NCBI GenBank assembly: GCA_015847255.1
Contig: JADLZK010001190.1
Location: 62,001 to 126,000 of the forward strand
Length of the DNA: 64,000 bases
Reading direction: 5' to 3'
DNA from: Hyparrhenia diplandra
Lineage: Eukaryota > Streptophyta > Magnoliopsida > Poales > Poaceae
The position numbers were made by a program, and so were the translations under genes. The notes beneath the pieces are model-generated. The model was not told the origin of the DNA. It did no database searches and worked only from the letters and a program-made list of their open reading frames with translations. The first letter of the stretch is position 1. Each line of letters begins with the position of its first letter. This document shows positions 46,801 through 54,739 of this stretch, piece by piece.

Positions 46801-49800
46801 GGAGGGAGGGGAGGAGCGAGCTTGCCCATAAGCTGCAGTCAAGAAGACCGGGGAGGAGCCGGGACTCCCTCCGCGGGATGCTCGAGACGAAGGAGCTTGA
46901 GCGTTCGAGGCTCGCGAGGGCAACGAGACTCGAGGAAGGACAAGGGACGAGCTCAAAGGACAGCTCGACCGCGATGCGAGCTCGCGGTGAGCACTTTCGC
47001 CCTTTGTCTCGTAGCTTTCCCTTTTTTCCCTTTTATTCGTGTCCGATCCCTTACTTTCCCCTCGCAGCCAGGAAGGAGAGGACCACGAAGGCAAGGCAAA
47101 GGAGGAGGGGCAGAGGACGCGCGGAGACTCATTGTCTGCTCGAGTCCACCCCGAGCGTGCCGGCTCGTGCGCAGAAGAGGAGGCTGACCTCAGCAGCGCA
47201 CCTCGGAGCTCGCCGACGCGCGGAAGGCGCTCGAAGGCCTCCCGGAACGCGGCCGCCAAGGTCTGCAGAGGAGGCCGAGCTTGAAACGTGCTCACGGGAC
47301 CCTCGCCCGCGCTCTTGATCGGAGACATCTCGCGACATCCCTGGGGTGGAAGATGGGGCGGACCTACGCGCAGCTGGTGTCGTTCCCGCAGGGTGACCGA
47401 GAGGAGGTCTTCCGCGCGCTCCCAAATCGTGATGGGGTGCCGAGGGGCCGATGTCAGAACGGGCCAAGAACTCCGGCCCGGTCGACGAAGTGGTTGAAGT
47501 CGTTCGGGGATGTCGTGGACGCCAACCGAAACCCGAGGAGCGTGCTGGGTGAGGATGCCGCCAAAGCGAGGCAGGGTGCCATCCGTCGGCGTGGAGGCGT
47601 GGGTACGGTCCCCGAGACCCCATGGGCGGGGGACGGACGTCGAAGGCGCCGCCACCGAGGTGGGATGAAGGGAGGAGGACCATGTCGCGCCCCTCGCCGT
47701 GTGGCCACGTAACCTTAGGAGCCGAACCGAGGATCATGGCCATCGAAGCGCGGCGAAGGGAAGAGCCATCGGAGTGGAAGATCGTCGCACCCGCTGCCCC
47801 TACCTGGCGCCGCCAACCGCCGTGGATCGATATCGCGGTGACCACCGTCACGGTAATCAACTGGCTAGTGCGTCCTCCGAATGGCCTAGCTCTAGAGACA
47901 ATGACACAAGATTTATATTTGGTTGAAGGGCAAAATCGGGGCTCCATAGTCGGTCAGTGATCACTATCCGAGCTCAAACGCTCATACCAGGGGTGCTGCA
48001 TAAGCGGATCGAGAGAGGGAGCGGGCTCCCAAGTCTCTGTGATTGAGGCAAGTGCCAATATCGTGGGTGCGAGGATGTCGGTTTTTGGGAAACTTGATGC
48101 GCTCTATCTCTTTCTCCTTCACCGAGAGCCCCGCCCTCCTTTTTATAGTGGCAAGGGAGCAGGTCATATGAGCTCTCCGAGTTGAGGCGAGGGTGGATAG
48201 AACAAGGAGCCATGGAGCGCGGGTAGGTGAAAGAGCTCTCCGAACGAGCTCTCGTTGATTGGCCGGAGCTCTCTTTCGAGCTCGGTAGCTTTGGATGTCG
48301 GAATTGGTTGTTGTCGCACGCGGGAATCCAGGTGTCCGGGCGATGTTCGCGTCGCCCGTCTTCGATCGTAGTTGAAGCCGTCTCTTCGGTATGGGAGGGG
48401 CGAAGCCATCGCCGACGCCGCCGAGACGCCGCATGCTGACTGCCGGGGACTGTAGTAGAGTTGTTGGATGCGACGGAGCATGGCGGGGGAGCTCTCCGAC
48501 GAGCTCTTTGGTTGGGCGTGAGTCGTCTTCGAGCTCTTTGGAGACTTGGATGCTGAAATTGGTCGCCGCCGCGGCGCTAATCGAGGTTTGGGCGGTGGTC
48601 CGCCGCGCGCCCTTAATCGCGGTAGGAATCGATCCCCGTCGACATGGGCGCGGCCATACCGTGGATGAGGCTCACGACGTCGACCGTACTTGAGGGCACC
48701 GTGGCGGTGCCGTTTGAGTCGATGGGGTATGGTGGTGTGATGGAAAGGACATCCCTCTGTAGTCAGAAGGCCGCGGGCTACGCATCTTGTCGGGAGCAGT
48801 TGGCCAACCCCGTACTTGGCCTGGCTTCGTGTGGAAGATAGATGAGCTCTTCCGCCGTCGCGGGGTTCGTTGAGCTCGAGCTCAGGCGAGGCGGGAAAAG
48901 GTCCTCGCATAAAAGGTGTTCATCGCGCTGGGTGAGAGCTCACTCGGGGGAGCTCGCTTTGGGGCGAGAATGTGCCCCCTTGGTTCCGAGAGCTCATGCG
49001 GCGTTGGTCCGCAACGGCGAGAGCTCATCCACGAGCGGAGCTCTTTGGAGGATAGTGACCTCTTCGCGTTGACCGAAAGTGGGCTCTTAGTGGTTGACGC
49101 CGAAAGCGGGAGCTCATTCTTAGCGTCCCGAATATCGATCCCCCACACTTTGATTATCACAAATTCAATGAAAATAAACAAAAAAAAGGAAAAAGTTAAA
49201 ACCACAATCCAAAACCGCTTTAGGGGGTTATTTGACCGGTTTTGAAAGTGTAGGGGTAGAATAACCGGTTTTATAGTTTAGGGATGAAGTATTCCACCCT
49301 CAATAGTTGAGGGGGTTATGTAGACTTTTTTCCTTTATAGGAGCTAAGTGTTAAATAAATATTGAATGGTAACGTATGAACTACAACTCCCACTTATGTA
49401 ATCCAATAAAGATGACTTGGACTAGGTTATTTCATCTCTCTCCTTCCACTCGCTTTTTTAGTTACAATGTAAACAAACATGCCTTGAGTTGTGATGGCTC
49501 TTCATGTTGCTCATGTCTCCTTACGTCAAGAATTGAAATTTTGTCATTGAAATTTTTGATCTTATTATTCTCTATAAATTTTGTATCATTATATTAAAAT
49601 GGATCTATCATACATATATATATATATTGATCCTTTTATTCAGGAATCACCTTTGTATTTTACTATAAAAAGGTTTTAGGGTCATAGGCTGCACCTTTGA
49701 TTACTAAAATAGCATAAACATTTGCCTATGAGCATCTCCAAGAGGCCTTCTACATGTCGATCTCTTTGTCATAAAATTTGAACCAAACCAAAAAAAAAAA

Positions 49801-52800
49801 AAAAAAACATTATCCAAATAGACTCATAATCACTCTCCATCTTTTCATTCTTAAAACCACCCTTCTCGCTCTCCACTTTTGGAGAAGCTACATATGGCTC
49901 TATAAATACCATATATGATAGTTTTGTCATTAGTTTTTTCAAAGAAGGAAAATTGTGATAATCTATTGGAGTGTAACGAACAAGAAATGGAGAGTCTGTT
50001 TGAGACGCAAGAGAAATACAAAGAGAAAAAAATTGTTCAAATGGCACTCGAATTAGAGATTTAAATTTATAGGCTCTTGCAGTTGATATAAGCTTGCACC
50101 AACGCAATCAAGGTTACATAAGCCTAATAACCACAATTTACTACTCCCTCTATTCCATACTGTAAGACGTTTTCACCTTTTTAGTCATACAAGTTTTCTA
50201 TGCAATTAGGTATGCACTGTCTAGATATATAGTAAGAACAATGCATCTAGTAAGAACAATGCATATAGGAAGTCCAACACGTCTTATAATTTGTAATAGA
50301 GGGAATACAAGAAATATCACGTCTTATAATTTTGTGTTCTTTTTTAGCACCTCTCGTGCCCTGTAATTTTTTTGGACTCTCTGTTTTATTATCAATGAAA
50401 AAGATTAGGTGGGGAGTTTTCCCCACTGAATCCCTCAAAAAAAAAAAAAAAGAGAGAGAGAAATGTCAAAGACTAGCTTGAGAGGCCATAGCTAACTTGG
50501 AGTGCACCGACTTCTTCCACTGCTCAAGATATATCTGTATTGGTGTAAAAAAAAGAGTGTTATTTCAGTTATACTCTAAGTATCGGTAAGCCACATTATT
50601 TGAGCTAAAATGCCAAAGTTAAACTAGATTAAAAAGCTCACATAAGTTATTCTTATGAACATGGATATATAATTTGTATAACTTGCTAATGTTATCTGTA
50701 CATTCGTCTTTTTGACCGAACTCTATACATTCGTCTTTAACGGAACTATTTTTTTTTATGCTCTCATGAGATAAATAGTACAAACTTAGTCATCGTTCGG
50801 CTTAGATTCTAAAACTAAAATATAGTAATTTTGTTTCTTTGCTAGCCGTACGTTAGTAATTAACAAGTAGACTCGTTCTACCATCAGGAGGACGTCGAGA
50901 AGTATCTTCAAAAGGTGGATTGGGAAACAAAGCGACTTCTTCTACGCAAGTGCGGCGGGCTTCCCAGAGTGATAATTAGCCTGGCAAGATATGTGGACAG
51001 CAAACCAAGAGATCTACTTCATGCATCAGGTCTCGAATATGAGATGAGGCGTCTGAGCGGCAACTTTATGCACGAGGTATCGACCAACCCAGAGTTTGAT
51101 TCGTCGCGGGGCCTACTTGCTTGGATCCATTCCTACTTGGACTCTTGCCCTCGTCATCTCAAGAAATGTATGATGTATCTATCAATCTTTCCTCAAGACA
51201 TCATCATTCGGCGGACGCGTTTGATCAGGCGGTGGATCGCCGAGGGCTACTTCAAGGGAACCGACAGCATTACCACTGAGAAGTCCGCAGAGGAGATGTT
51301 CGATGAGGTCGCTGCACTGAGCATCATGCAGCCTGTAATGGAGGCAAGCAAGGTGATTGGGTACCGAGTCAACGGTTTCTTCCGCGAGTACATCATCTCA
51401 AGGCCTGTGGAAGAGAGAATATTGTTTCCATTGGAGGTCTCTATACTGGAGAGGGAGAATGGCCATGGCCGCCTAACCACAGAAGGCATAGGGCAGCACC
51501 TATACGTCGGGACTACATGGGAGAGAGATTGGGTTTTGTTCGCGAGTTTGGACTTGTCACGGCTACGGTCTTTGACAGTGCATGATGATGAGTGGTTTTG
51601 GTCATTCAACATGTCGGACAGGATGAGGGTGCTGCGGGTGCTGGATCTGGAGAATGCACCTATTGGACTATGGGCAGTGAACGATGTTCTCTTCCAGAAG
51701 ATTGGGAAGCTGCCATCTCGTCTCAAGTACCTGTCGCTGAGAGGACAGAGAAAAATCACTATCCTACCAGAATCCGTGGGTGACCTGGTGCAGCTGCAGA
51801 CTCTGGATATCAGGGGCACCTCCATCGTGACGCTGCCACCATTCATCACCAGGCTACAGAAGCTGCAGTACATTCGTGCAGGTACCGCCATTGCATGGAC
51901 AGATGATGACATTATTAGCTCGTCTGATGCGGAGGAACCTGCTGTTGGCTCTCACAGTTGTGGTGTTGTGGTACCTAGTGGGATTGAGAGTCTGGAAGCC
52001 TTGCGAACGCTGGGTGCCGTCTGTGTAAATACCGCAGACAGCGGGGAGGCCGTTCTGCGCGAGATCGTCAAGTCACTTCCCCACTTGAAGAAACTCGAAG
52101 TCTCTGGCATCAGCGGGAAGCAGACACAAACATCTGTTTTATTCTTAGAAAGATTAAGATGGAGGCCTTTGAAATCCTTGTCACTGCAGTTCGAGAGGAA
52201 CAACCATTTCCTCCATTGGGAAAAAATTGCCATTCCCAACGGCCTACGGAGCCTAAAGATGCACGGCCCCGTACAGAAGCTGCCACAGGGCATCCAGTGT
52301 CATTTCCATCTCGAGAAGCTGGCTTTAGAGATGACTAATACACTGTTCACAGCAGATGACGTAGTGATCCTCGGGAGCATAAGAAAACTGCAGACTCTAC
52401 GCATTCGTGTCAGCAAGGATCAAAATGGCCACCTCCAATTTCCCGCTACTGGAGTCATCAAGTATCGACCTGATTTAGAGGAAAATGAAAAACTTTTCGT
52501 GAAACTCCAGGTCCTCGAGATTACCTGCAAATCGAAGTTACATGTAACGTTTGAAGAGGGGGCGATGGAGAAGCTTGAGCATCTGAAGCTCCACTGCCTT
52601 GAAGATTCAGAGATGGAAGATTCAGAGATGCGGTACTTTATTGTTCCCTTATCTGCAAATGGGATGCAGATTTCTGGGCTGGAGCACCTGGCTTCTCTCA
52701 AGCAAGTGAGGCTTCTGGGTTCCTTTGACGATGCACTCAAGGAAGCAGTCCAGCAGCCGCTTGATTCGCACCCCAACAAGCCTGCTCTGAAGGAGTGTCG

Positions 52801-52951
52801 AGATAGAGATTATGATTTCGGTCGCCGTCGTCATCGTAGGCATAACTTTCCTGTTCCTGAGCCGCACGTACGGCAGGCGCCGCTCGTTCCCCTTAACTGT
52901 CCTTTTTTTTGTTTTAAGAATTCTTCTTCTCTCTCTTCTGCCTCCTTATAA
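36760..52951 (+). CDS. CC-NB-NB-LRR (NLR) disease-resistance-type gene, three coding exons
   Basis: Coding exons at 36760-37833, 40424-41004 and 50888-52951 have consensus splice sites (GAG|gtatgt, cag|GGT, AAG|gtgtgt, cag|GAG), all phase 0. With one base restored in exon 2 the product would be about 1239 residues. Order: Rx-type coiled coil (about 5-130), a degenerate NB domain without Walker A (about 170-355), a second NB-ARC with GMPGVGKS (about 405-412), GLPR (577), a winged-helix region with an altered MHD motif (about 713), then leucine-rich repeats to about 1190. I recall tandem-NB grass proteins annotated as Pik-2-like; the family assignment is from memory. NLRs act as cytoplasmic immune receptors. 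As it stands exon 2 is one base short, so the gene is either a pseudogene or mis-sequenced. Confidence 0.82.
37857..37972. repeat. Tandem duplication at the start of intron 1
   Basis: 'gttgagggggttagatggat' and the following 'attgcct..aataatatacta' occur at about 37858 and again at about 37927, a repeat of about 69 bp. Confidence 0.85.
38049..38075 (+). mobile_element. Possible Helitron 5' terminus
   Basis: 'tctatacctaataataaag' preceded by A resembles the TCTATACTA..ATAAAG starts of grass Helitrons. I could not find a matching hairpin plus CTRR 3' end, so this stays a weak call. Confidence 0.25.
40424..41004 (+). CDS. NLR exon 2: second NB-ARC, frameshifted in the P-loop
   Basis: Opens in phase 0 with 'GFQLDRVQSLIKEEP' and 'LFGRQTEMDELFEKI' (the usual pre-P-loop 'GR..E...L' motif) and reaches 'SRLISVWG' at 40559-40564. 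The next frame then gives 'MPGVGKSALVKALYV', 'RLAWVSVSHAFNPTDF' (RNBS-A), 'VCLLVIDGLQ' (kinase 2), 'NSIIIITSEES' (RNBS-B) and 'LDATAASQLFEK' up to the donor. The exon is 581 nt, one short of a multiple of three although both ends are phase 0. The missing base maps to the 'ggggatg' at 40560-40566. Confidence 0.85.
42196..42944. mobile_element. Foldback/TIR element, left part
   Basis: Begins 'agggaaaatgtctacataacccctcaac'. The first 115 bp are the inverse of 49215-49338. Inner inverted repeats (42378-42480 with 42840-42935, and 42600-42660 with 42660-42740) show it would fold into one long hairpin. It is interrupted by the LTR element at 42945; the two parts sum to about 935 bp. No clear target duplication. 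Confidence 0.75.
42945..43845 (-). repeat. Gypsy-2 3' LTR, truncated
   Basis: Matches the right LTR up to about 'gttgagtcga' (43838) and then switches to sequence homologous to Gypsy-1 at about 11100. About 430 bp of LTR plus the adjoining PPT region are missing, consistent with one deletion. Confidence 0.7.
44222..44229 (+). promoter_or_regulatory. TATA box for the opposite-strand ORF of Gypsy-2
   Basis: 'ctataaatgg' in the same position relative to the + strand ORF as the Gypsy-1 TATA box at 11478. It is followed by a GC-rich leader. Confidence 0.5.
44375..47290 (+). pseudogene. Gypsy-2 opposite-strand ORF
   Basis: The + strand carries, in broken frames, the counterpart of the Gypsy-1 extra ORF: 'MPADDFLRRL' (near 44560), 'NREL' followed by 'KHYIFAKT' (near 44690-44730), and a Glu/Ala/Arg-rich coiled-coil-like tail (46715-47290). 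Many frameshifts. Function unknown; no catalytic motif is visible. Confidence 0.5.
47797..47815 (-). other. Primer-binding site of Gypsy-2 (tRNA-Arg type)
   Basis: + strand 'cccctacctggcgccgcca', nearly the complement of TGGCGCGCCAGGTAGGGG with one extra base. Two bases separate it from the LTR. Confidence 0.75.
47818..49147 (-). repeat. Gypsy-2 5' LTR
   Basis: 1330-bp LTR. The inner tip has decayed (CGCCGTGG for TGTCGTGG); the outer tip is intact (CCCCACA). Confidence 0.8.
49153..49338. mobile_element. Foldback/TIR element, right part
   Basis: Ends 'gagggggttatgtagacttttttcctt', inverse of the left terminus at 42196. It contains the mirrored 'ggggtagaataaccggtttta' block. Confidence 0.75.
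50144..50305. mobile_element. Stowaway MITE in NLR intron 2
   Basis: 162 bp with ends CTCCCTCTATTCCA and, reversed, TTCCCTCTATTACA, flanked by TA on both sides (50142-50143 and 50306-50307), the Tc1/mariner-type signature. Confidence 0.88.
50888..52951 (+). CDS. NLR exon 3: end of NB-ARC and leucine-rich repeats
   Basis: 687 codons plus stop. Opens 'EDVEKYLQKVDWETKRLLLR', then 'KCGGLPRVI' (GLPL motif), 'HLKKCMMYLSIFPQDIII' (RNBS-D) and 'RRWIAEGYF' (winged helix). Where most NLRs have MHD it reads 'YRVNGFFREYI'. LRRs follow, for example 'RMRVLRVLDLENAP', 'LPSRLKYLSLRGQ' and 'LVQLQTLDIRGTSIVTLPPF'. The last 45 residues are basic then Phe/Ser-rich and do not look like LRR. Uninterrupted over 2 kb, so this part has not decayed. 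Confidence 0.92.
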   Translation, partial: EDVEKYLQKVDWETKRLLLRKCGGLPRVIISLARYVDSKPRDLLHASGLEYEMRRLSGNFMHEVSTNPEFDSSRGLLAWIHSYLDSCPRHLKKCMMYLSIFPQDIIIRRTRLIRRWIAEGYFKGTDSITTEKSAEEMFDEVAALSIMQPVMEASKVIGYRVNGFFREYIISRPVEERILFPLEVSILERENGHGRLTTEGIGQHLYVGTTWERDWVLFASLDLSRLRSLTVHDDEWFWSFNMSDRMRVLRVLDLENAPIGLWAVNDVLFQKIGKLPSRLKYLSLRGQRKITILPESVGDLVQLQTLDIRGTSIVTLPPFITRLQKLQYIRAGTAIAWTDDDIISSSDAEEPAVGSHSCGVVVPSGIESLEALRTLGAVCVNTADSGEAVLREIVKSLPHLKKLEVSGISGKQTQTSVLFLERLRWRPLKSLSLQFERNNHFLHWEKIAIPNGLRSLKMHGPVQKLPQGIQCHFHLEKLALEMTNTLFTADDVVILGSIRKLQTLRIRVSKDQNGHLQFPATGVIKYRPDLEENEKLFVKLQVLEITCKSKLHVTFEEGAMEKLEHLKLHCLEDSEMEDSEMRYFIVPLSANGMQISGLEHLASLKQVRLLGSFDDALKEAVQQPLDSHPNKPALKECRDRDYDFGRRRHRRHNFPVPEPHVRQAPLVPLNCPFFCFKNSSSLSSASL

Positions 52952-53000
52952 TCTTCTGAATACCACCGATTGTTGTAGTATATATGTACTGATCCTGTAT

Positions 53001-53010
53001 AATAAATAAA
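53001..53010 (+). terminator. Polyadenylation signal of the NLR
   Basis: 'aataaataaa' gives two overlapping AATAAA hexamers 50 bp after the NLR stop codon. Confidence 0.65.
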
Positions 53011-53087
53011 GGTTCTCATGTTGAATGCATATGCATGGTATTCAGTTGGGATTGTATATTTTGTTCTCTTTTCCAATTATTAGCCAT

Positions 53088-53250
53088 CACTACTGAGATT
53101 GAGGCTTTGCCGAGTGCCGCTGAAAAACACTCGGCAAAGGCCTTCGCCGAGTGCCGAGAATGCACTCAGCAAAGAAAAAACTCTCGCCAAAGAAAGAAAT
53201 AAAAAAAAAACCTGAAAAAAATAGAATTTTGTTAATCGCCGAGTCCCTAT
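53088..53250. mobile_element. CACTA terminus fragment
   Basis: Starts CACTACTGAGA and carries four 'ctttgccgagtgcc'/'cactcggcaaag' subterminal motifs up to about 53180. I could not find the opposite end followed by the same 3-bp flank (cat). Confidence 0.6.
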
Positions 53251-53837
53251 TCTGCTCTCTGGTACTAGTAATCTTCTCTACTATACAACTCATACTCCTC
53301 TCTGCATGTTTGCTAAGAATGTTTTTTTTGCCCACTCTTCCCTTAACTGTCCTCCCCATGTTTTGCCGATGATGAAAATGTCTATGTCCTCTGTTTAGCG
53401 TTATTATTGTAAATGATTTATGTACTTGTCTCTTACACTCTTTGCTTATTATTGCTCTGCTAGTACTCCTACATGGCTACTACTACTCTGCTTATTAATA
53501 CTATTAGTCCTATAGTCTTTTGTTCATCATTGCAGGAGATGACACATTTCAACCGTCAGTACATGACAATCTTCGAAGATCAGGACGAGATCAGAACCGC
53601 TGGGCAACGCTTTAGGGGAATACTATACTAGTCAGGGTGCCTCCGGGTGCATAACCGGTGCTCCTAACAGATTCACCATATGGGATTACTCGCAAAGACA
53701 TACAGGAACCAATACAGCGTGAGTGTCAGGTCAACGTTCCTCTAGATAATGTCTGCCAACATATACATGATTACGTGGTGCGAACCAATTCAGCCGCGGA
53801 GGCCACTCTGTCGACGAAAGATGGTCGGCAGTCTACC
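53251..53837. other. Intergenic sequence
   Basis: No recognisable gene. A + strand frame (53658-53921) reads 'RKDIQEPIQRECQVNVPLDN' before running into the LTR below; I do not recognise it. Confidence 0.4.
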
Positions 53838-54272
53838 TGTCGGGGTAGTGATTTGTTGGTAGACAGGTGCGCAAGCTATGAACTAGATGGTGACACAAGA
53901 CAAACACAGAGATTTATCTAGGTTCGGCCGCCGTAAAGGCGTAATACCTACGTCCTGCGTCGGATTGTATTGTTGTATATGATGAGATGTATTTTGAGGG
54001 GTCCCTTACGCGCCTTATATAGCCTGAGGGGTAGAGTTACAGATCTGGAAACTAATCCTGTTTGGTTACAATTGCCAATTGCCATAGATTGCGAGATAAG
54101 GATTCCTACTCTAACCGACTAGGATCTTGCTTAATCTCCAAACCTGTTGCCTTCCTTGCGTGGGACGCCGAGCAGGTCATCTGGACCACGCGCCGTCTTC
54201 TGGTGGGCCGGACCCTCTGGTCTGGGCCAGCCCAATCCTAGCCGCGAGGCTACAGGGGTTAATATCCCCACA
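53838..54272 (-). repeat. LTR of a gypsy element fragment (Gypsy-4)
   Basis: TGTCGGGGTAGTG...AATATCCCCACA, 435 bp, with 'ggttcggccgccgtaaaggcgtaat' inside and a TATA-like 'ccttatatagcc'. It is followed by a PPT-like 'gctagtccccgagcacc', so it is the 3' LTR of a - strand element. The other LTR is not in the window. Confidence 0.7.
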
Positions 54273-54739
54273 GCTAGTCCCCGAGCACCATGCATTGTGA
54301 TGTGACGCGCCGTCTTGAATACCATTGACCAGTGCGGTCCGCCTTCACGTTGACTCCGGCTAGTTGAAGCATTGACCGAAGAACACGTCATCTTCAACTT
54401 AGCACAAAGAGCCGTAGACCACGTCATAGCCGAGAAATCCGGCTGTCTAAAGAATACGTGGTGCTTAAGAAAACGAAAAGAATTTTTCCTTCCAGGGAAG
54501 TGTGCCCACTTGTATTTCTGAAAAGAAATGTAAGTGTCTTGCAGCGTAGCATCTTTGATCATCAGAGGCGTAGGGGTCGAAAAACAAACACATTCACCGC
54601 AAGGTAAAATGTGCCCACTTAGTCCCCGAGGCTGGTAGTAGATGACGTTGGCACGTGGTGCCAGGGTCTAAAAAGAATAGACCTCAAAGTTTGTCAAATC
54701 AATATTACATACCGATGTAGTACCCGAGCTCGCTGGAAG
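54273..54739 (-). mobile_element. Gypsy-4 3' interior, left part
   Basis: Non-coding; carries 'agtccccgag' repeats typical of the 3' interior of many grass gypsy elements. It is interrupted at 54740 by a hAT-like element and resumes at 56504. Confidence 0.6.

Larger units (their letters stand above)
42945..49147 (-). mobile_element. Gypsy-2: non-autonomous Tat-like LTR element in NLR intron 2
   Basis: Starts TGTCGTGG, ends CCCCACA, with the perfect 5-bp duplication CTTTG at 42940-42944 and 49148-49152. A tRNA-Arg-type PBS next to the right LTR places it on the - strand. LTR tips and internal landmarks match Gypsy-1, but the interior has only the opposite-strand ORF region: no gag, protease, RT or integrase wording is found. 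The left LTR lacks its U3 end and the PPT (see finding). It must have been mobilised in trans. Confidence 0.85.
41005..50887 (+). other. NLR intron 2 (9883 bp)
   Basis: Starts gtgtgt and ends ccatcag. It contains a foldback element (42196-42944 and 49153-49338), a complete Tat-like LTR element inserted into that (42945-49147), a (TA)n tract near 49613-49627, an A tract at about 49790-49807 and a Stowaway (50144-50305). 41005-42195 and 50306-50887 hold only AT-rich sequence without a gene. Confidence 0.75.

Noticed and set aside
52812..53009. A hydrophobic, membrane-like frame overlapping the end of NLR exon 3 (+1 frame).
   Set aside because: It overlaps the in-frame NLR tail, and its length is compatible with chance in T-rich 3' UTR sequence. 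The NLR frame has its own stop and a nearby poly(A) signal.
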